Positions 29,085 through 40,034 of a stretch of DNA of 64,000 nucleotides are shown here, one piece after another. The stretch spans positions 163,057,311-163,121,310 of the forward strand of contig OZ038378.1 of the NCBI GenBank assembly GCA_964036045.1, given 5' to 3'. How positions within the stretch are numbered: the stretch's first letter is position 1; every line of letters begins with the position of its first letter. The notes below the pieces were generated by a model that searched no databases, had not been told where the DNA came from, and saw only the letters and a list, made by a program, of their open reading frames with translations. Source of the stretch: Eutreptiella sp. 'Long Island Sound 2002'. Lineage: Eukaryota; Euglenozoa; Euglenophyceae; Eutreptiales; Eutreptiaceae. The position numbers and the translations under genes are program-made.

Positions 29085-31944
29085 CATTCCCAATATGGAG
29101 TCTACCCTGGAGAAGATAGCCTCCCGCCGCTACAAGACCAAGATGGACAAGCGAAGCGGATTCTGGCAAGTGGACCTGACGCCCAACGCACAGGAACTAC
29201 TGGCCTTCATCACCCCTCAGGGGAGGGTGTTCAAGTGGAAGGTCATGCCGTTTGGCGTGGCTAACGCACCCGCTCTATTCCAAGAGCTGATGAACAAGAT
29301 CTTGTCCATCCTACGAAGGAGACCTAAGGTGCAGGAGCTCATATCCCGTGGTGCCCAGATGGAGGCTCACATCGACGATGTATGCCTCGGGACCAATACC
29401 CAGGAGGATCACCTAATCCTCTTGGGTGAGTTCTTTGCGGTCTGCCAGGAGAACCACACACGACTCAAGTTGGAGAAGTGTGAGTTCATGCAGGAGACCA
29501 TGCAGTACCTGGGTTTTGACGTTGGCTATGGGTGGTGGACCCCAGCGGCCTCTAAGGCCAAACCCCTGATGGATGCCAAGGTACGACACGAAGACCCCAA
29601 GAAAGGACTTCATGATGTACGCAGTTTCATTGGGGCGTGCAACTTCTATCGCCGCCACATCAAGAACTTCACCTATACCAGCGCCGTTCTGACGGACTTG
29701 ATCAAGAAGAGTACTACTTGGCGCTGGGGCCCACAAGAGCAACAAGCGTTTGACGAGCTCAAAGACAAGGTAGCCAACGCTAAGTGCTTGGGCGTGCCTA
29801 GAGCACAAGGGGAGATTATCCTGGTGACCGACGCCAGCAATGTGGGCGGTGCTGGAACGTTGTTCCAATGGCAATCACTAGAGAAGGAGGAGTTCGATCC
29901 GGCCATTTCCCAATGGGGGACGGAAGGTCTCAACCGAGATGGAACCCTCAAGCACAGCTACCCTGACGACAAGTGGGTCCTAGTACCTCTGGGCCACTGG
30001 AACTGGAAGTGGAACCAGGCCACGGGGAACTACTCCACCTATGAGCAGGAATTGCTCGCGGGTATGCTGGTGCTATCCTCACAAGCACGACTGTTGGGGA
30101 GTAACCCTGTGGTCTGGCTATGCGACCAAGAACCGGTCCGCAGTTTCCAGAAGGGTCCCCCACCTCAGAAGGCCAAGCTACGGCGCTGGTGGACCTACCT
30201 CAGTCAACTACGGCTCACGGTATACCATATCCAGGGAGTGAAGAACGAGTGTGCCGACTACATCAGCCGCAACAACTTCGACGCCCTGATTGGTGCCCGG
30301 TCTGAAGCGCTGGCTAAGGAGGCGTTCAGCCGTATGGACGTACACCTGGACCTGAACATGACCATGATACGCCCCCTGGATGGACTCCAACAATCGGAGT
30401 ACCTGAATGAGTTTGGGGATATCTACAAGCGCCTGGAGAAACGCCTTGAACCCCTCCTGGTCAACCAAGACCAGTGGAAGAGGGACAAGAGCTACCTCTG
30501 GCACAAGGACCGCATCGTGGTGCCTAGTGACCGAGTCCCAGCGCTGCTGAAGTGGACCCATGAGTCCAGCGGTCATGTGGGTGCTGACCGTACCCTGAGG
30601 CTGTTCAAGCAGTGGTTCCACACTACGTGGACGGACGACCAACTGCGGAAAACCCTGCAGCCTATCGTGGACAAGTGCCCGTGCAGGTCCTGTAAACCAG
30701 GGGATATCAGGGACAGAGGTCTTTACTCGACCCTTCCCATCCCTCACTGTGCTAACAGTGTTCTATACGTGGACTACACGGAGATGCCGAAGTTCGGGGG
30801 CTATGACTTCGCCCTCGTGGTAACCTGTGGGTTGACCAGGTTTACCAGGGTGTTCCCATGTACCAAGCACATTACCGGGGAGGAGACTATCAAGATACTC
30901 CTGGAGGAGTGGTTTTGTGTCTATGGGGCGCCCAAGGAGATCAACTCCGATGAGGACGTACGAGTACGCTCAGATACTGGCTGGTACAAGAGGGTCCTGA
31001 GATCCCTCGATGTCCAGGTGTCTACAGGGATTCCCTACTCTCACACGAGCAACCCCCTATGTGAGCGACAGATCCGTGTCCTGAAGGAGAACGTACGGAT
31101 ATGGTGCAAAACTGAACGCACCAGAGACTGGGTGAGACTACTCCCCGTCATATCCTTGATGATGAACTCCCAAGAGAGTTCGGCTACTGGGTACTCACCC
31201 CATGAGCTATTCCTGGGGCGCCCGGCATGGTTCCTACATGCCCCCTATCCAGAGGACACCCATTCTTCTGTGGGTGAATGGGTCCAAGAGCAACAAGCGA
31301 AGGTGGACAAGGCCAAGGCTATGCTCCAGAGAGTGAGGGAGCGTCAGTGGAACAAGAAGAACAAGCACCGAGTACCGGCCGCCTACCAAGAAGGGGACTG
31401 GGTGCTGGTGCACCACAGTCGACTACCCGCCTGGCCACGCTCTACCAGCGATGACCCATACTTCGGGCCGTACAAGATTCTATGTGTGGATGGACACCGT
31501 ATCACCGTGCGGTGTTCTCCCCGTCTAGGGGGGACCCTGGTGTGCGCTGCTCAGCACCTGAAGCGCTACTATGATCCTGAAGACCTCTGTGGGGAGGAGT
31601 GGGAGCTGAACGACGAGGAAATCGCCGCTCTGGACCTACAAGGGGCTGCCAGCCCTATGGAAGTTGAAGGTGAACTCCCCGACATGAATGCCGAGGAGAT
31701 GGCTAAGGAGGGCTTCTACCTGGTGAAGTCTGTCCTACGCCACCGCTATCGCCAGGGTTGGCGCTTCCTCACCCTCTGGGAAGGGTTTGGAGTCGAAGAG
31801 GCCACCTGGGAGCCCTTCTCTGCATTTGTTCTACCTGAGGGACGCCTAAACTCAGTTCTGGTTGACTACTTGTCCCAGAACAACCTTGGTGAGTTACTGC
31901 GGCTCGCTGAGACGCTTGCCTCCAAGACTAAAGCTAGGGACTGA
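29085..31944 (+). CDS. Element A pol, C-terminal part: RT, RNase H, integrase, chromodomain
   Basis: Resumes the frame cut at 7522, giving HSGSIPNME across the join. RT: MDKRSGFWQVDL, FGVANAPALFQEL, and active site HIDD at 29368-29379. RNase H: VTDASNVGG, YEQELLAG, CDQEP, then ECADYISR. Integrase: H-x4-H and CPCRSC finger, then VDYTEMP (about 30770), NSDEDV (about 30945) and LCERQIR (about 31060) as the DDE triad. The chromodomain (31690-31850) has FYLVKSVLRHRYRQGWRF, LTLWEGF and ATWEPF. It ends at TGA 31944. The long ORF from 29047 begins inside the LTR of B, so its first 12 codons are not part of pol. Confidence 0.93.
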
Positions 31945-34207
31945 ACCTTACCCTTACCTTCCAAAGCGTATGTGTGAGTGTGCTATTCCTAAGGTCCTGA
32001 GAGCAAGTCGCAGAAGTGGTGTCCTAATTATACCCAAGTCTGCGCCCTTGCTAAACCTGGAGGGTTGGCTTATTGATGCCACGGGGTACGCCCCGGGTCT
32101 CCCCTCCCCTAAGCGCCCAATTTCTGTGCTGGCGCAAAACCTTGGGGGAATACCCAGCGTTAGGGTTAGGGTTAGTCCAGGTATTGTTTTCCCTACCTAT
32201 CTGTCTACTACAGGGAGGGGTGGCCAAAAGCTATGAAGGCATGAAAACGCCGTTTTGCTATGTGGCCAAAACACTGACCTAACCACTGCCACAGCCCACC
32301 AACCCTGCTAAAATTGCAGAAAACGGGTGGGACAGTGACACACGCACTACAGGTCCTACACACCCTACAGTGGCACCATCCTGGTGGGCGAGCACTGGGG
32401 CAACTGGCTCAAGCCCCCACTCAGGACTACCACTCCTACACGCACACTCTACTGGGCGTTGTGAAGGCAAAGGTCTCGTGGGTCCTAGCGACCCTCCTGT
32501 GAAATGACAAGAGAACACGGCGCTGCTAAGCAACTGTGGCCTAACAGGGGACGCCACAACGCGTTTCCCCTGCTAGGGCTTGGAGGGAAGAGGTGCTCTT
32601 GCGTGCACGGCGCAGATGTCGATGAAGTCGGACTCCCTGCTCTGCCACAGGCAGAGGCGGAGTTACTTGTTTGTGTGATCTGCGCCCTTGTTTAGCAGGG
32701 CAGAAAAAAATGCTGCTGCACCACTCACCCTACCTGCCCACCTGTAAAACAAAGGGAAATGAAAGGGCGTTTGCGCCAGAGGAACCAAGCCACACTCCAA
32801 GTATTATACCCTTCTCAGTGTGACCTATAATACACTGTCCGCAAACACGCTAGAGGACCAGCTACCCTTGTCAAGCAAGCAAGCTTTAAGGGACTCCTCA
32901 GGTTCTCCTAAAGAATGTACCGAGGAGCCCCTGGGTAGCCTAAACAAGGTTTACCGTGCGCACTTCGCGTGGCCTAGCCTTTAATGTGTGTGTGCATGCG
33001 CGAGTATGCACGATCTTTTTGGGCACACCTGCCCATCTCAGCACCAATCACGGACTCCACCAGGGGGTGGCCCCGCCTGGGCTTACTCACCTTACCTACC
33101 GCTGGAGAGAGAGAGCAAGTAAGGGGCGCAGGCGAAGAACCTTGCTATGCACTTGTGTGTATGTCTAATCACCCTGATCTGACCGCTAATCATCTGCAAT
33201 CTTTCTAATCAATCCCTCTATCGCGTCCTATCGTTGTTAGCACTGCTACAAGACTCGTTCACGGAGACACGAAACGAGCAATGTGTATGCGGCATACGAG
33301 ACGAGCATACTTGTAGTTTATACCTGATTCATTGAAGTCTTTTTCGTTGATTGTCGAATTCTTGAATTTCCGAATCTTCTATTAGTGTGCGTGGAATTTG
33401 TATGTTTATTTATTAATGTGTGTCTCGTCATTTTCAAGACTACGTGAGACATACGTTTATAATTCCATTATTTCTCCATTTTCCGGCGCTTCGCTAGGAG
33501 CCGCTCCTGCGCGCCGCCATTTTATGGGTATGAATTTCTGGATTCAAAAAATCCAGAGATGACTATAATTTCTATAAAAATGTGCTTCTGATGCACAATT
33601 GGATTCTGCTCAGGTGTGTTGTTTCAGAAAAATTCTACGCCGTCATTTGACGGATTTTGATGTCGTCGCTTCGTTTTTGCGTGGATTCGTCCATAATTCT
33701 CCCATTCCTGCCTCTGCAGATACCCACGCGCAGCCTCGCTGAGTAGGCCGTGTTCGGGCCGAAACGCAGGTGCCTGGAGAGACTGAGCAGAACCAAGAGC
33801 CCACCAAGGGGCAAATTTAATTTTTTCCAGACTACCTTCGCCCTAAGACAGGTCACAGGTCGCCAGCAGGTTTACGAGAACCCAGGCGAGTGTGTATAAT
33901 GTGTCTTGCGTTGGGTTTGTGTCGATGCTGCGTCTTGGAGGGAGGGATGCCTATGCACATGTTTGGCATGCTCCCATAGTAACCCAACCAAGGCACAGGA
34001 GCCCCGGCAGCGCCATGAGCGCTGAGTCTTCTGTAGGAAATGATACAATCAGAGTAGCAAAAGAGCACCAGCCATGGTGAGCGCCCATTTTTCAGTGTGA
34101 GGGAAACTGTAGGTATTTTAAAGTAGATGTGGAAACCAAGGAAAGGCCAAGAAAAATTCCCTTTTTCCTGAAATGCGACAGTGGTGGCCACCACAGCACA
34201 AGGGGGG
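31945..34207 (+). other. 3' noncoding region and polypurine tract of A
   Basis: About 2.26 kb with no convincing gene. It contains a short telomere-like string, TTAGGG twice plus a partial copy (about 32160-32175). It ends in AAGGGGGG (34200-34207) next to the LTR, the likely polypurine tract. Confidence 0.7.
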
Positions 34208-34994
34208 AGTAAGAAAAAGTGCTTTTCCATTGCTTTGAGGCATATTCTAGTTGTATTAGAGATGCACAGAGCATCCATGCATTTTTATCTTAGTATTGGT
34301 CCCACCAAAAGTGGTGATAACACATTTTGACCTATGGAACCAAACACCCAATCAGGATATGGAGTGGACCCCTTAATCCCCTTTCAATGTGAAGTAAAAC
34401 ATCTTCTCCTGAGTTGACTGAGCACTGACATACCTAAGGTAGAGCCTATGAATTTATCTATGTTTTTCCCTGAATACTTATCTGCCCTAGTGGTATGCAC
34501 CCTAGGGGGCTAGCCACCTCTTTTTGAGAGGTCCTGGGTTCAATTCCTGGTTAGCCTAGCTAAGTAGGAAGATCCCATGTGACATGGCAGTGACCTCATC
34601 GCCACATGCCCTGCCACCTCAGCACATATGGGACCCAAAACAAAGAGTGCACATCTCCTGAGATGGCACTATGGAGAGAGAGTGACCCTGGGGCAGTTTT
34701 CTAACTCTTTTCCAAAAACATTTCAGCTATCTTTGTGAATATGCATTCATTTGTGACCTGTGTTGCAGTTTCTGTGAATATCCAATCATCTTTCACTGTT
34801 TACACTGCAGCCCTTCATGCTTTGATCCTGATCTTCTCCTCTTTGCACACTTCTGGCTTGGGTTATCCTGGATTGACTCGATTTCTGCAAAACAAAGGAT
34901 TTCATCTTCCAAAACAAGCAGCAGGAAACCCTACACCTACAGCAAGCAGCAGGAGAGGCAAAAACACAGTGCTGAAAACACTATAAACTTTTCT
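34208..34994 (+). repeat. 3' LTR of element A
   Basis: 787 bp partner of 2081-2867, including the tRNA-like segment. The flank GGAAC at 34995-34999 is the near-match target duplication. Confidence 0.93.
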
Positions 34995-37130
34995 GGAACC
35001 AGTACTTTCGCCCCATCAGTGTCCATGGCCGCCGACCCGTCGGTAGCCTTCTTGGTTGACGGCATGCCACCGCATAGGCGGTCCAACACATCCAGGGTGG
35101 AGTGGTCTCTGATTCCGTAGTCTCCCAAGGTACGCTCATCCTGCAGCAGGGGCTTGCCAGCAAAGGACAGTCGTTGTCTGTCCGGCGGGATGTTTGCGGT
35201 GCTGCAAATTTGCGTCTTGACCGCAGCTAGAGTGGTGCCCGTGGTTCCCATGTCAAGGGTCACTGTGCGACCAGCTGGCGTTGTGATGAACACCTGGCAC
35301 ACTGGTTCACGGCCCTCGTCTCGTGGCTGTGGGCCAATCTCCACAGGTGCGTCCCGTCCACAGTTGGGCAGCTCCAACCCAGTCCCATAAGTCCTGCCCC
35401 CCATAACAGCGGGTCGTCTCCGTGGCAATGTGCAGTTGTTCGGGCTGTCTGTCGCTCTCCACCAGCGCCAGGGCTCCACGCAGGTGTGCTGCAGGGGTAG
35501 CTGTGGACATGCGAGGCGCCGCAGGTCCTGCATGGGCCATTCCCAGCGCCAACGTTGCGCGCGGGAGTGCAGCACCTTCGGGGTGATCCAGCGGTGCGCC
35601 ACGTGTCTGGGTCCTGTCCAATGTCTGATCGGTGCCGTGCCAGCCTCCTGGCGGCTGCAGCCAGGTTGCTGGGCTGGGGGGCGCTGCATACCTGGAATTC
35701 TCATGCGGCGGTGTGGCGTCGCTGTGCTTGGGGACGCTGGGCTGTCCAGCAGATGGTGGTCGTTGTAGTGAAGATGGGCCGGGCTGGGGCAGCTCCGGCT
35801 GTGCGTGTGGAGGTGGTCGTGGGGTGCTCTGCCCGCCGTACATCATGGGGTCCATGTAGTCGACGAGCTGGGTCACGTTGGTGCCGTCGTCTCCTGTTGC
35901 CGTGGGTGGTGTTGGCTGATGGAACGGCGATGGGCCACTGGGGACGCTTGGCTGTGCGGTAGGCGGTGGTTGTTGTAATGGAGATGGGCCAAGCTGGAGT
36001 TGCCCTGGCTGTGCGGGTGGAGGTGGTCGTGGGGCGCCCTGCTTGCCGCGCACCATGGTGTCCATGCGGTCGTCGGGCTGGGTCACCTTGGTGCCATTGT
36101 CTCCTGCTGTTGTACGTGGCTATGGCTGATGGAGATTGGATGATGGGCCATGCGCGTGGACGCTTGGCTGTCCGGCAGGTGATGGCTGTAGTAATGATGA
36201 TGGGCCAGGCTAGGGTCGCACTGGCTGTGCGGCTGGAGGTGGCCGTGAGGCGTCCTGCCCGCCGCTCATCGTGACTTCCATGGAGTCGCCGGGCTTGATA
36301 ACGTTGGCGTTGGCGTCCCCTGCTGCTGACGGTGAAGGCATCTCGGAGGTACCAATGGCGGTGATGTCGCTGGTCTGCCGGGAATTCCGCACATTCGCTG
36401 GTACTCGTCCTGAGGCTCGATTGCCTGCAGGGAATTCCACAGCGCAGGTACTCGTCCAGCTATGGCAGTGGAGTGGCAATACGCCGCTGGTCGTGGAGGA
36501 TGAAGTCGACGTCGCGTTGATCCTGGCGCTACTGCTGCCATGGCCTGTGTCCGACGCCTCGGTGTCCGCGCGGCTGCTGTTGTCGCCACGGTCGGAGGTG
36601 ACGGCCATGGTGACCATGCAGTCGTCGGGCTGGGTCACGTTGTCGGTGTCGTCCCCCGCTATTGACGGTGAAGGCGTCGTGGAGGTATCGATGGCGTCGA
36701 TCTCGCTGGCCTGCCGGGAATTCCGCACGTCCGCTGGTACTCGTCCTGAGGCCTGATTGCTTGCAGGGAATTCCACGGCGTAGGTACTCGTCCGGCTACG
36801 GGTGTTGCGTGGCAAGATGCCGCAAGTCGTAGGTGGCGAAGGGGATGCCGCGTTGACGCCGGCGCCACTGCCGCCAGTGCCCTTGTCCGCCATCTCCATG
36901 TCCGTGCCGCTTCCGCTGCCGCTGCCGCTGCCGTCACGCTGGGAGGCGGCGGTCACGGTGATGGCGTCGGGGGCGGCCTGGGCCTTGCTGCCGTTGCTGC
37001 CCCTAGTCGCTGACGGCAAAGACAGCGCGTCGGCAATTCTGGCCTTGTTCCCGCCGCGGCTGCCGCCGGCGCTTACTGCGTCCCTGGCTGCGTCGCCCAC
37101 ACCGCCATCGCGACTTGCGGTCGGTCCCAT
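34995..37130 (-). pseudogene. N-terminal part of D gag with ubiquitin-like domain
   Basis: Candidate start ATG 37130 (MGPTASRDG). The first ~300 residues are Ser/Thr/Gly-rich with a ~110-residue repeat. Next come Pro/Gln-rich repeats of ~60 residues containing two stops (about 36208 and 36120). A +1 frame change lies between about 35307 and 35410. Then comes a ubiquitin-like domain (35299-35066): [56 protein letters not shown]. These match ubiquitin's known landmarks (IPPDQQRL-FAGKQL, TLSDYNI, LRLRGG). The GG is followed by more protein ([10 protein letters not shown]), which runs through the A insertion site into the segment at 2075-1307. Whether the GG is cleaved is unknown. Confidence 0.65.
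36310..36990 (-). repeat. ~340-bp tandem repeat in D gag
   Basis: Two diverged units, each containing GAATTCCGCAC, GCTGGTACTCGTCCTGAGG and GGAATTCCAC at equivalent places (36383 and 36720), about 338 bp apart. They encode the Ser/Thr-rich ~110-residue protein repeat. Confidence 0.75.
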
Positions 37131-37265
37131 GAATATAAAATTAATGAACACTGTGTGAGCATGCAGGGCAGTGGTGCCAAACTGTGGTTTCTGCGAAACT
37201 AGAGTTTTTGTCAGTGGCAGACTCGGCTCCAAAGGGTGGGGGGGAAAGCAGCCGCTTGAGCAACC

Positions 37266-37334
37266 GGTGGCCGAATGGTAATGCAGCCAACTGCAAATTT
37301 TTTCGTCGGCAGTTCGAACCCTGTCAGGCCAACC
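37266..37334 (+). other. tRNA-related sequence (Cys-like), plus strand
   Basis: Box A-like GGCCGAATGGTAATGC, loop CTGCAAA (GCA in anticodon position), box B-like GTTCGAACC, and end pairing GGTGGCC with GGCCAACC (one bulge). The anticodon stem pairs poorly, so a functional tRNA is unlikely. Probably a SINE head or tRNA pseudogene. Confidence 0.45.
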
Positions 37335-37355
37335 ATAGCGGCGGCACTGCCGACC

Positions 37356-37424
37356 AAAGGCGGCCAACCAGGATTTGAACCGCCGACCTAAAATCTGCAG
37401 TCAGCTGCGTTACCATTCGAACGG
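37356..37424 (-). other. tRNA-related sequence (Cys-like), minus strand
   Basis: Inverted relative to the neighbour at 37266. Minus-strand GAATGGTAACGC, loop CTGCAGA and box B-like GGTTCAAATCC. The two form a head-to-head inverted pair. Also probably tRNA-derived rather than an active tRNA. Confidence 0.45.
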
Positions 37425-37439
37425 TGATCATTTTGACAG

Positions 37440-39843
37440 CCTTTGCCTCCCCACTGCTTAAGCACAAACTTTTGACCCCCCCCAAAAGTGACATCCAGTT
37501 TTAGGGGATAGAGGCCTCCGAATTAAAAAATCCATAATGGGATTGTCTTATTGGGCAAAATAATGATTTTACAAAGGGTTGGACATCAAATAACATGCCT
37601 TGGGGTATGCCACACGAATGACCCCAAAAAAGGGGTAGTATATGACGTCCGTGCCTGCGCTTGATCTAACAACCTCTCTTCAAGGTGATTTTTGTAGAGA
37701 TTACCATAAACCCTATCAAACACTACCAAACGGTGGTTTCAGCAACGTTGGGCATTTTTCCCAGCGCACTGCTGATGACAACGCACAGATCTGGCATTGA
37801 TTTGAGAAAAAGCTGCAAATGAATGCCACAACTTTGCTGACGGATAGATGTGGAAATCTGTCAAAACTTCCAGAAACTCAATTCCGTTCCAGAAACTCAA
37901 CATTTGCTTGCAGAAGAGTCGCAAACAGTGCTGACAGAGCAATGTGCCCTAATTTGGGTGAGTGGAGTGTGGTAAAGACCTCATTTAGTGGGGGGGGGGG
38001 GGTGTTCAACGTAATTTTCCACTGGTGGACTGAATGAAGTCACACACCACACACCCCCATCGATCCATCCATAGCTCTCTGGGGCAGGGACGGGCTGCTC
38101 ACACAGAAAATGCCACCATTATCTGCAGCTACATCTGCAAATGCCAAGTTGAAGCAACCAGGGCGTTCACATCAACTGCATGGATTGCAGGGATTCCTGG
38201 ATCGTCATATTTCAGACTGCACCCATCTGATAAACCGTTGACATAAGCAAAATGAAGCAACACTGATCCTTTTTTTGGTTCATCTTCTTCTTTGCGTCCT
38301 CTTTGAAAGAGCATCTTTGAAAGAGCATCTTTGACACCATTCAAGATCCACTGAAACTTCGCAATCTGGATTAGTAAGAACTCGCCCTGTAAAACAGCAG
38401 CTGGAGCTCCACCCTCACCAAATCATACTGCAGACCATGAAAACAATGAGCCAGAACTGTTTGGCTCCTGTTTCTCAGGATCTAGAATGCAACTTCCCTT
38501 GTCGCGATATCAATAGCTCTAAACATACAAACATTGGGAGGCGAAAATATACAGAAATGTGATGGATAAATATGCAGGGGTTTTTTCCACGCCAAATTGT
38601 GCATGTGCCATGTCACGCAAAAGGCAGACTTTGTGCTTCCAAAAGCAATGAAGGGGCTTCACAAAACATAGCTCTGAACTACATCTGCAAAGAGAAGGTT
38701 TACTTTGTTCCATGAGGACCCTCCATTCTCTGTGGAGGAGTACCAATATTCACGTCCCATTGATCCCACAAATCTTGGAAAGCAAGCACTCGTGTTGCCA
38801 TACTTCTCAAGACCCCTGCCAATCCAAACCCAACCCTCTGAAACCCCCAGGGGGTTAAATGCGCATCAGAGGATGAGGGAAAGTCAAGGCAAAAGAGAAA
38901 TTGTCATAAAATCCAGGTTCCTTCAAGCCCCCTCTGGGGGGAGGATTGCATTGCAGGGAACTGGCATTCTGGGGACTGAACAGCACAGGTGCTTTTATTT
39001 GTGATTAAACGTTGGGAAACGGGTGAAAAACAAAAATCAGGTGCACCACATATCCCAGCGATCAATGCACCAAACCATTCGAAGCGACTGCAGACATACG
39101 CCACTGCCTCTGGTAATGGGTCACTGTGGACACAAAGAACAAGGGTCTGGAAAATCCCCCCAAGAAACTCAAAATTGCCCAGAAGGTACCACCAACAACT
39201 GAAAATCTACCAAATGGATGATCGCATTCAAAAAGGCAATTTTGGGTTGCAATATCAACCCAATCAGCCAAAAAGGGATTGAAGAGTGCTCCATGCAATC
39301 GCAAGCGTATCAACCACTTGGTAAGAAGGAGCTGGAGTGGGAAGGCAAATTTGTGTAGGGGCGGGAGGTGTCAATGGTACACAGCATGGCTGCAAGAAAC
39401 CACAAAAACAAGCGATATACCAAAAGGAATGAGTCATGCGACGCTACCTGCCGCAACATGATGCTCGCCATTGCAACGCAGACTCTTGGAGTCAGCAGCA
39501 TCGCGTGCATCGTCGAACTTTTGATGAATTAGGTTCAATGGTGGTGCCTTTCATTGAAAGGATGCCCCAGGCATGCCTGCAGACTGAAGTTCTGCAGTGC
39601 AAGCCCGTTTAAGGCCTGTGATAGATAAGGTTTTGCTCCGGCCAACTTGGTGTTTCTGGAGTATCTGGACCCCATTAGAGTGCCCACCTGACAGTGAACA
39701 TACTCTCACGGCTTGAACTCGAGATGGGCTTGGGCAAGCCCTCAGAAAAATCCCCAACACCAGAGGCCCCAGCTCTACACTGGGCACAGCCTGACGAAGC
39801 TGTCCTGGCACTCAAGTTGGGCCCCATGATAGGGCACCTATAC
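37440..39843. other. Intergenic region, no gene supported
   Basis: About 2.4 kb downstream of the bicupin gene. A 13-G run is at 37990-38002. No ORF shows protein-like composition or splice support. Confidence 0.6.
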
Positions 39844-40034
39844 TTATGCCTTGGACATGCTGGACTGGGGAGGGGCGGCTGGTTCTCCTTCACGAACAGG
39901 TGGAGCAAAGCGGATATCGAGGGTGGTCTGGTACGTGTAGAGGCCAGCATCTTGCAATGGGAGCACCCAGGCAGGCTCATCAGTTTCGTTGTGGTGAGAA
40001 TGCCACCAGCCTGGGGGTGTTGTAAACACACCAC
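39844..40034 (-). CDS. Bicupin exon 4 (terminal)
   Basis: Acceptor CGCTTTGCTAG with phase 1 matching exon 3. Encodes GVFTTPPGWWHSHHNE, GLYTYQTTLDIRF and a Pro/Ala-rich tail, ending at TAA. Confidence 0.85.

Larger units (their letters stand above)
2081..34994 (+). mobile_element. Element A: Ty3/gypsy-type LTR retrotransposon, interrupted by B
   Basis: Bounded by two 787-bp LTRs (2081-2867 and 34208-34994) that differ by about six substitutions. Flanks are GGTAC (2076-2080) and GGAAC (34995-34999), a 5-bp TSD with one mismatch. The internal order is primer-binding site, gag, protease, methyltransferase-like domain, RT, RNase H, integrase, chromodomain, long 3' noncoding region, polypurine tract. 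Element B lies inside the RT. RT-RH-IN order and the chromodomain indicate Ty3/gypsy chromovirus affinity. Without B, A would be about 11.4 kb. Confidence 0.93.
1..37130 (-). mobile_element. Element D: decayed tyrosine-recombinase-type retroelement, split by element A
   Basis: Minus-strand element read from 37130 down to 34995, then from 2075 down to 1, with element A lying between. The order is Pro-rich repeats, ubiquitin-like domain, duplicated gag-like domain, zinc knuckles, tyrosine-recombinase-like fragment. The join is supported directly: with A and one TSD copy removed, the frame at 34995 continues without a break into the frame at 2075. Gag plus tyrosine recombinase is the arrangement of DIRS/Ngaro-type retroelements (family knowledge). 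No reverse transcriptase of D is in the window and would be expected off the left edge. Several frame changes and stops show decay. A Crypton-like or host-derived gene is not excluded. Confidence 0.55.

Noticed and set aside
32158-32176. TTAGGG repeats as a telomere
   Set aside because: Fewer than three copies inside the 3' region of element A; no telomeric array.
37266-37424. Functional tRNA-Cys genes
   Set aside because: Poor anticodon-stem pairing in both copies; treated as tRNA-derived.
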